A stretch of 64,000 nt of DNA from Mytilus trossulus (lineage: Eukaryota; Mollusca; Bivalvia; Mytilida; Mytilidae): assembly GCF_036588685.1 (NCBI RefSeq), contig NC_086386.1, positions 33,409,883 through 33,473,882 of the forward strand. Direction: 5' to 3'. Both the position numbers and the translations under genes were made by a program. The notes under the pieces were generated by a model. It ran no database searches. It was not told where the DNA came from and saw only the letters and a program-made list of their open reading frames with translations. This document shows positions 35,601 to 44,600 of the stretch, one piece after another; within the stretch, counting starts at the first letter, position 1; every line of letters begins with the position of its first letter.

Positions 35601-38600
35601 ATCACTTTTGAGGTGTTCATATAAAAAAAGTTGATGTGGAATGATTGCTTACGAGACAATCTCCACAAAGAGACAAAATGACACAGAAATTTACAACTAT
35701 AGGTCACCGTACATCCTTCAACAATGAGCAAAAACAATACTGCATAGTCAGCGCTATAAAAAATCCCCAAAATGACAAGTGTAAAACAATTCAAACGAGA
35801 AAGCTAACGGCTTGATTTATATACAAACAATGAACGAAAAGTACATATGTATATATGTAACACATCAACAAACAAGTCTTCTGACTTGGGACAGGCACAT
35901 GTTTCAACATATATTTTCTATTTAAAAGATGATCAATGAATTAGTTAAAGGGTTTACGGATCGATACATTGGTAGCTAATTGCCGTTTCAAAATATTAAA
36001 CGCACATAAAGACCGCTATTCAAAGACTGTTCATTAGAAACAAATAATGGCAATGCATTAAAGACAAATATACCTAATTTATACGATTTTGAGTAATAAA
36101 TAGACGCATTATGATCTTAAAATCTCTTTCAATTAGGATTTAGTTACATAGTCATTAATTTTGATATCTTTACATCAATGTGTTATTGAATGGATGATAG
36201 ACGTTTTAAATATTTGAATCTAAAGTACGTTATCGTAGCGAAATTTTATATATGTATATTCAAATTCGACAAAAAGTAAAAAAACAGTGGCAAACATATA
36301 TTAAAAAAAACAACCACAATCACAATCACAAGAAAAATACAAATATATACAAATCATAAAAGCAAAGACTGAGCAACACAATTTATCAAAAACTAAGGTT
36401 GGTCTTAGATGCTCCGGACATCTTTTTTTTTTTTTGGTTCCAAACCTATAATTAAATATGTGAATGTTAACGTTAGTGAATTGGTATACATGCAGGTACA
36501 TTAAAATCAAACTATTATATATACAAGATGAAATCGAGCATCAATTGTAAATGTTATTTTCCCGCGAAACGTAAACATGATTGGTCCATAGTCTTGGGAT
36601 GTTGTATTCTTTGTGCGTAGTCATCCTGTGGTATTATGACAAATAACGTTATTTTTATGAAATGAGCGGATTGTGCACACATAAATGATAAAACCACAAT
36701 TTGGACAGGCGAGTTTAAACTAGTTATTTTTCATGTAATCTGAAATTTACAAAACGTACGTACCTTGCGTTTATTTTGAATCATTATTTAAGACTTGTTT
36801 TATATATTATGAGACAGGTTTTTCTTTTTAGTCACTTGTATATTTTACATATATTTTTTTGAGATTTGGATATCGCTGACCTGCTGTGTCTAATTCATAC
36901 AATATGATAAATACATTTTGAAACATGTAGTATATAAAATAGGAATTTAAGAATGATTCACTAGTTGGACATATAGTATGTATATCAGGTAACAATGGTT
37001 ACTTGTGTGCTAGAATTCAATGTGTTTCTGGTGTTGAACGTACTACGTAGAACATTCGTACATTTCATCTAGAAACATTTAGGTACTAATGCTTAGACAG
37101 CAATATTGTTTCATGGGATAACCAGGTAGAAAATATTGACAAGGGAATTATATAACATTTACCTTTGACCTTTTCCAAGTGTAGCTTAGGTAATGGCTTT
37201 GTATCATGTAGCTCTGTAAGGACTCGACAACTTCCTGACTTGATAATGTAAATACATTCGGATGTGTTACTGTTCCGACAAAGTAATACGCCTCGTCTGG
37301 AATTATTAAAAACATGATGACTTAAAGCAAACATGCTTTTGAATGAGAATTTTAAAACCTTACATGTAAAACTTTAATAGAAAAAATAAAAAAAAACAAT
37401 AATACTAATACGTTTTTCATTTTTGTGAACTAACAAGTTCACAGCATTTGCAACTGCTGCCTTTCAGTATCGTAATACTATTGATGAATATTTGTTTTGT
37501 AAAAGGTTAAATAAAAGAAATACCGAACTTCGACTGAGGAGAATTCAACACAAAAAATCCACAATCAAATTGCAAAATCAAAAGCCCAAAACACATTAAA
37601 CGAATGGAGAACAAATGTCATATTCTTGGTGTGGAATAGGCATTTCAGTACATATCATATGTAGATAATTGTGGATGACTACCATTATTGACAACAATGT
37701 ATAACAAAACAAAAAGACATTATAGATAAAAATTGTCAAAAATTGGGATACAGCAGTCAAAATTGTGTCGTAATTTTGATCACTTATTTATAAAAACAAT
37801 TATCTATTTCAAAAATGAAAAACAAAATGTAACTACATCCATCTTACTTCTAAACTTTGACTTTGGCACAAATATTAAGAAGAATTTGATAACTTATCTA
37901 TACCCCCGCTTTTGCTTTTGATTGATATGAAATAAAATTACCAAACAAAGCAAAAATGAGTAGACAACAGTGGCGGATCCAGATATATTCTTAAGTGGTG
38001 ACCCACTGGCTGCCTAAGAGGGGGCCGGTCTCGTCATGCTTCAGTGATTCCCTATATAAGCAACCAAATATTTTTCTTTCTCAAAGGGGGAGAGGGGGCA
38101 GGCTTACCAATAAAGAATATAACGAAAAAATCTTCATGTTGAAGATTAATCCACAATAACATATATTTCTGGTATATGACAACATTGAGAATATGATCAC
38201 CAACCTTACCATACCAATGTAATAAAACATGTCAAATTATGTTATGAATAAACTAATTTTTGAATTGGCAGAAATGCTATGATTTCAATATTCAACTTCA
38301 AAACGACCTTAATACTTAGTCGCAACTCACAAATCAAGTAGGAAGGAGTGTTTTCATTTAGTGCATGTAGGGGGTAAGATATTCTAAGTCTCGTATTGTT
38401 AAGTTTCGTAATGAAATACAACTAGCACTAACTGTTATAGAAATCCGGGACGTTTCGCATTCGTTTAATATGTTTGAAAGCTTTTGATTTTGCCATTTGA
38501 TAAGGGACATTCTATTCTGAATTTTTCGCTGAGGTAAGTATTTTTGTAATTCTTTTTTTTTAATAGTGCATGTTTCAAATAAGAATTATTATAAGGTTTT

Positions 38601-41600
38601 TTTAAAGAGGGACGAAAGATATCAGAGGGACAGTCAAACTCATAAATCCAAAATAAACTGACAACGCCTAGCTAAAAATGAAAGAAGACAAAGGGTATAG
38701 TACATTTGTGGTTGACATTTGGTATCTTTCGTCCCTCTTTTACAGAATCCTTGATTTGGATAGAAACACATGTGATCAGTCAACGACACCCATCAACTTA
38801 CGCATGTGGTTTAACAGCACAACATAACAAAAACTGTTAGTTGCAAATGAATTTACCCATGAGCATGCACATGTTGTGTTCTGTCACTTCAATATTTCAC
38901 AAAAGTCATATTTACTCTCTACATGCAATTTTTCATGAGCAAAAATATTTTCAACGGGGTATTTGTTGCATACTGCATGATTTAGATAAAGGATTTTAAT
39001 ATCTTGTATTAACATAAATATACAAGTTTTGTGGGACGTCTTTTTTTCCCTTTTGAAGCGCATTACAAAATACAAAAGGAAAAAATATAGAAAAGAAATA
39101 GAAGAACATTTGATATAATCCAACCTAAAGTAGGTAAAGCAGCAGATTTTCGGATCGTGGTACGGTAACTTGTGAATAGGCCAACCACTCAGCGAGGTCA
39201 CAGTCCTCAAAAACTTGATATGCTCTGGTTCCTTTTCATATGTATGGGGCATAAATATGTCAACGAAATCTTCCCGCCATACTGCTAAAAGTTCCACTTC
39301 ACTCTTACACGTCACAGTCGCAGTTCTTCTTGAACCATGCATTAATGCCAATTCCTTTTTGATAAAATAATGAAAACTTCTATGCATACATATAAATTTC
39401 AAATGTAATTAATTTATCGGTATTTTATTTAAGTAAATGAGGTAAAACGCTAAAAAAAATATGTTAAATGTTATGCAATGTTTAAAACTTGATGCCTTAC
39501 ATATTTGTGAATTATAAACCCTGATATTTATATTGAAACTCGATTTTAAAAGATATAGATTTAAAATCAATGTCAGCGAAATAAATGTAACAGTTTGTCT
39601 GACAAATCAACCTGTCTTTCAGAAAGATTTTTCTTACTCTAAAGGTATATAAATGGTACAATAAGAGTAAATTAAAAGTATATAACTGTCCCATTCGCAG
39701 TTGGAATACTTTAATCATTGTACGCCACCACGTGTCAAAAACAAATATCTGAGATGAAACATATAGGTTATTTGTTTTCAATTAGTTTAAGACCAATGCC
39801 ACTTTTTTCAGATCCTATAGACATGGACGTTAGTTTGTAAAGGTCATGCATTGATCTGATTTTATCTGTAAAGGAATACGTAATTGTCTAATCATTTCCT
39901 CAACTGTTAGTGATCTAATTAAAGGGGAGAATAACCTTCTCATTCTATAGAAATGGTCCTAATTTAGGTTTTATTACAGGAAGAAACTCATTTACAATGC
40001 TATAATACCTTCACTAATTACCATAGAATGAGATACACTAATTGAGATATACGGTTGTCCTATAGTAAAACGATTACGAAACGGATCAAATAGCATTTAA
40101 GAATCTAAACAAATACATTCCTTTTCATGGAGGACAGTTTAGTTTGTTTCCATAATTACAAACGAACGACTTGTCATTAGGATGGTGTAAAACACTGAAT
40201 GTATCACACATTGTAATCTTTACCCCAAAACTGTTTCCTTTCTTCAGCACAGCCTTGGTTCTTACTACTTCGTCTTCTGTTTCCTCATCTGTTTCCATTA
40301 AAGTCACAATCGCTGTTTAAAAATATAAGAAATTAATATAAATCATGGTACTTTTGTAAATTCATAAAAATTGTCCAACATAAGATTATGTACTCGACTT
40401 ATTTTTCAATCCAATATCAAAAACAATTTGAAACAGTTCTGCTAGTTTTCCATTATGCTCTCAATTGCAACGAACCTTGGCTACATATTGCGATCTTCAG
40501 TGATTTGTTAATTATTTAATTTTGTGGATTTCGGAAATAATCACGTTAAAAAATCAGTATATAATATATACTTCTCTCGTACCGTTTCCTGATAAAATGA
40601 AGTAAAAATTATCTGCAACATGCCCCTGTCGAATAATGACTCTCTTGTCTTCATATCTGTAAAAAAAAACATAACTGAAATCATCAATGTACATGTGTGT
40701 CATTTCGGAGTGTACAAATGCAAAGTCGTAGTTTGTCCGATTGTAGTCCTTATCTTCAAAATATATGCACTAATTAAAAATGAACATTGCCTTTTATAGC
40801 TGACTATACGGTACGGGGTTTGTTTATTGGTGAAGACCGTACAGGGACGTATAGTTCCTACTTTCTGTGTAATTTGTGATCTCTTGTGAAGAGTTGTCTC
40901 ATTGGCAATTATACCAAATCTTCTTTTTAATATGACCGTCAAAAAGGTAAGAGGGTGATCAAATCACCTAGGTTTACCCCCAAAAAAGTAGTATAACATT
41001 GTTCAATAGTCATTTAAGGATTGAGAGAAAGTAAACCTGGTTTACAAACCAAAACCGAGGACACACACCAACTACAAGAGGAAAAAACAGAAACAACAGG
41101 ATCAACTGGGACACCAAAGTAAAAAGAAAACAATACCGCCAAAACAAATAGCAAAGAAACATTTGATGACAACTGCCATATCCCTGCCTTGGTACAATAC
41201 ATTTAAAAAAAAAGATGTAGTCACCATTGATTACAATTTATCTTCCGCATATTTTTAACATTCTCGACATCGGGGTTTTAACAAATCTAATCACATGACA
41301 TATCGAATTTATACGTCAACATTTTAGAAATCTTTTGTGTTGTTTACATCGTCAACTATATATAAGCAATAAGTAAACTTATATGTTCTTGTTTGTAACA
41401 GTTTGGACAATTCAGCAAATACACTTGAGTTGACGATTTACAAACAATCAATTCTATCATTCCTTTTAATATCCCACGATACTGAATCGAGTGACATTCG
41501 GTTTAACGAGAGAAATGATCGTGAAAGAGTATCTAACGGTGGTCAAGTATTGAGAGACGATCGTGAAAGCTCTGGTAACGGATCTTGAAAGACATTTCAT

Positions 41601-44600
41601 GTAAATTCTAGTTCAGAAACTTTGAAAAAATCGCTTAATTTTTAAAACGCGGAACAAATCCGAACAAATGACACCCGTTATTATGGTGTATACAATATAA
41701 ATTGTGATTTTATCAACAGTTTGGTGTAAATACTTTGACATTTAATCGGTATACTAAATAAATATTAACACGATTTAATACGAAATTAATGACAACATCG
41801 CGATTTAAACGATGGAACAACAACAAATATAAACACGATGTTGACGCTCTATTTTCAACCTTGTGAAATGAAAGATGTGAGCGATATCAACCAAAGTGTG
41901 AAAACAACATAAGTACGATATTGTCAATTAAAGTCGCGATGTTGGCAATGTGGACTATGTTTAAGCAAAATATAGAGAAGGTAAAATAAAAAATAACAGA
42001 TAACCAACATCGCGATGTCGACGATGGTAACACAATATTATAAATTAGGTAAACAACATAACACGATGTTTGGGTGATCTAATTTATATCACAATGTCGA
42101 TGATGTTAACGATGTTTTCACATGGATATTGAATCGGTAACCATATGAACTTGATGTTGATACGATATTGACAATTTTGTGGTTGACTTGCGTTTTGCAA
42201 GACATTTGAACTGGATGTAGAATCGATGTTATCACGATATCGTCTACGCCACAGTGTTAACAATGTTGTTAACACATAGGCCATTGGATACATGTTTACG
42301 GTCGTTTGTTGATTTGTATTGGTTGTATATATATTTGCAAATTCAGCATACCTTAAAGATAGTGTCAATTTTTATACCCTTTCAGCCATCTTTACTTTTT
42401 TTTTTTCATTTTGGTTTGCAAGAGTATGATTTTTATGTTTTTTTTTACTATTTTTGGTATTTTTATTTGACTCTGATTGGAACCTTTGCTTTGCAACAGT
42501 CTTTTTTTTAAATTTCACCAAATAAATGATACTTGTCGATGTCAATATTTAAGTAACTTCCTTATTTTCCCTAAAATACAAATAAACCGATTATGTTGGT
42601 AAATAAAAAGTTCTCAACACGAGATATTTGAAATTAATACTTCAATTGCCAACCTAAATGTACAAATTGTTGTTAATTTCCTTTGAATTAAACCTACTTC
42701 TTGTACCAGCCAACTCGGACCAGAGACTTCTGCATAGCTTTCGGGAACTCTCCAAAGGCTTTAACTGTATGGTTTAAAGCCAATAAAGCGAGCTTGCATT
42801 GTTCATCTGTCCTTTCCTCAGGGTTCATACTGAGTATAGTTATTGCTTCATTACTAAGCCGTTCCTGTTTTATTAAGATATAATATTTCATAACATTCTC
42901 TACGTGAAAAAGAATAGAATTATTAATTACAAAATCCAATTCAGATTTTAGTTTTATTAGAATTAAATGACTTCGTCCTTTCGCTTTGTAAATGATGGCT
43001 ACATGCAGGCTATAAACTAGAAAAATTACATTCCTTTTTAATTCCAGATAATGCCGATTAATTGCTAGGGAGCATTCTTGGTGGGCGATATAGAAAATGA
43101 TATTAATATCTTATTTTGCATGCTCGTATATTGACATCTATGTTATATTCTAATCGTGTAGTAAACATTGGTAACGACGATATAAAGATGAATTCTTAAA
43201 TTCAGTAAAAAGTGAAAAACCAAATAAAAGAAGCTATGAATAGACATGTGCGCAAACATTTCGTATTGTCTTGTGACAAGAACTAATAAAAAAAAAACTC
43301 TGATGCTACTGATAAACGCTTCTTTTTATCTACTCTGCGTGCAAATTAGTATTCAAAGCAAACAAATCTTTCCTTACATGAATAAGAATAAAATATGTAG
43401 CATCATCTCTCTATTAAAGATCATATTAGAAACAAACACTAATAAAAAAGAGAAAATACAAATTACAATGTAAAACATAAAAAAAAAGGCTTTTTGTTCA
43501 ATCTGCATATTTTCATCAGGCATCTATTTTGCAAAACGTACCTCCTTTCTGCATGCATAATCACCAGGATCAAAGCTGAGACCATGGAGGCCATATATTC
43601 TTTTTGTTGTTAATTCATCATGATGAGCCCAAGACAAAACTTCATTTCTTGACGTGTTTTCATTTGTTCTTATTACTCTTAGAAGTATCAGTACCGTCTT
43701 AACAGCACGTCTGAATCGGTATCTCGACTGTTGAAAAAATATTATATAACAAAGGTTGTTAGTGTTACATTCACATAGGGAAATTTCAGCAACATGAATT
43801 TCTTGTGAACTTATATTCATGTTTTAAATTTCACCTCAAACGTTTATTTTCGTTGGTTACATCTTCTGACATCAGACTCGGACTTCTCTTGAACTGAATT
43901 TTAATGTGCGTATTGTTATGCGTTTACTTTTCTACATTGGTTAGAGGTATAGGGGGAGGGTAGAGATCTCACAAACATGTTCAACCCCGCCGCATTTTTG
44001 CGCCTGTCCCAAGTCAGGAGCCTCTGGCCTTTGTTAGTCTTGTATTATTTTAATTTTAGGTTCTTGTGTACAATTTGGAAATTAGTATGGCGTTCATTAT
44101 CACTGAACTAGTATATATTTGTTAAGGGACCAGCTGAAGGACGCCTCCGGGTGCGGGAATTTCTCGCTACATTGAAGACCTGTTGGTGACCTTCTGCTGT
44201 TGTTTTTTTATTTGGTCGGGTTGTTGTCTCTTTGACACATTCCCCATTTCCATTCTCAATTTTATTATACGTGAAACTCACATGATATTAGTTCATGTGA
44301 AACTTGTGAGAATTTCGTGTGAATTTCACGTTAAATTCACGTGACTGAATAAATACAAATTATTATTTTAAATGTTCATGTGAAATTCACTTGACAAACT
44401 ACTTGCGTGAGATTCATGTGAACTTCGCGTATGGTGTGTTCACTGAACTAGTACTTTTTTTTGCTTAATGGCTAGCTGTTTTCACTTGAAGACCCGTTGG
44501 CCTTCGCCTGTTTTCAAGATACAAGAATGAATGTCGTCAGTTTAGTGTTCAGTGACAAATATTTCAGACATATACAGGTGTCATAAATTTTATTTTTGTA

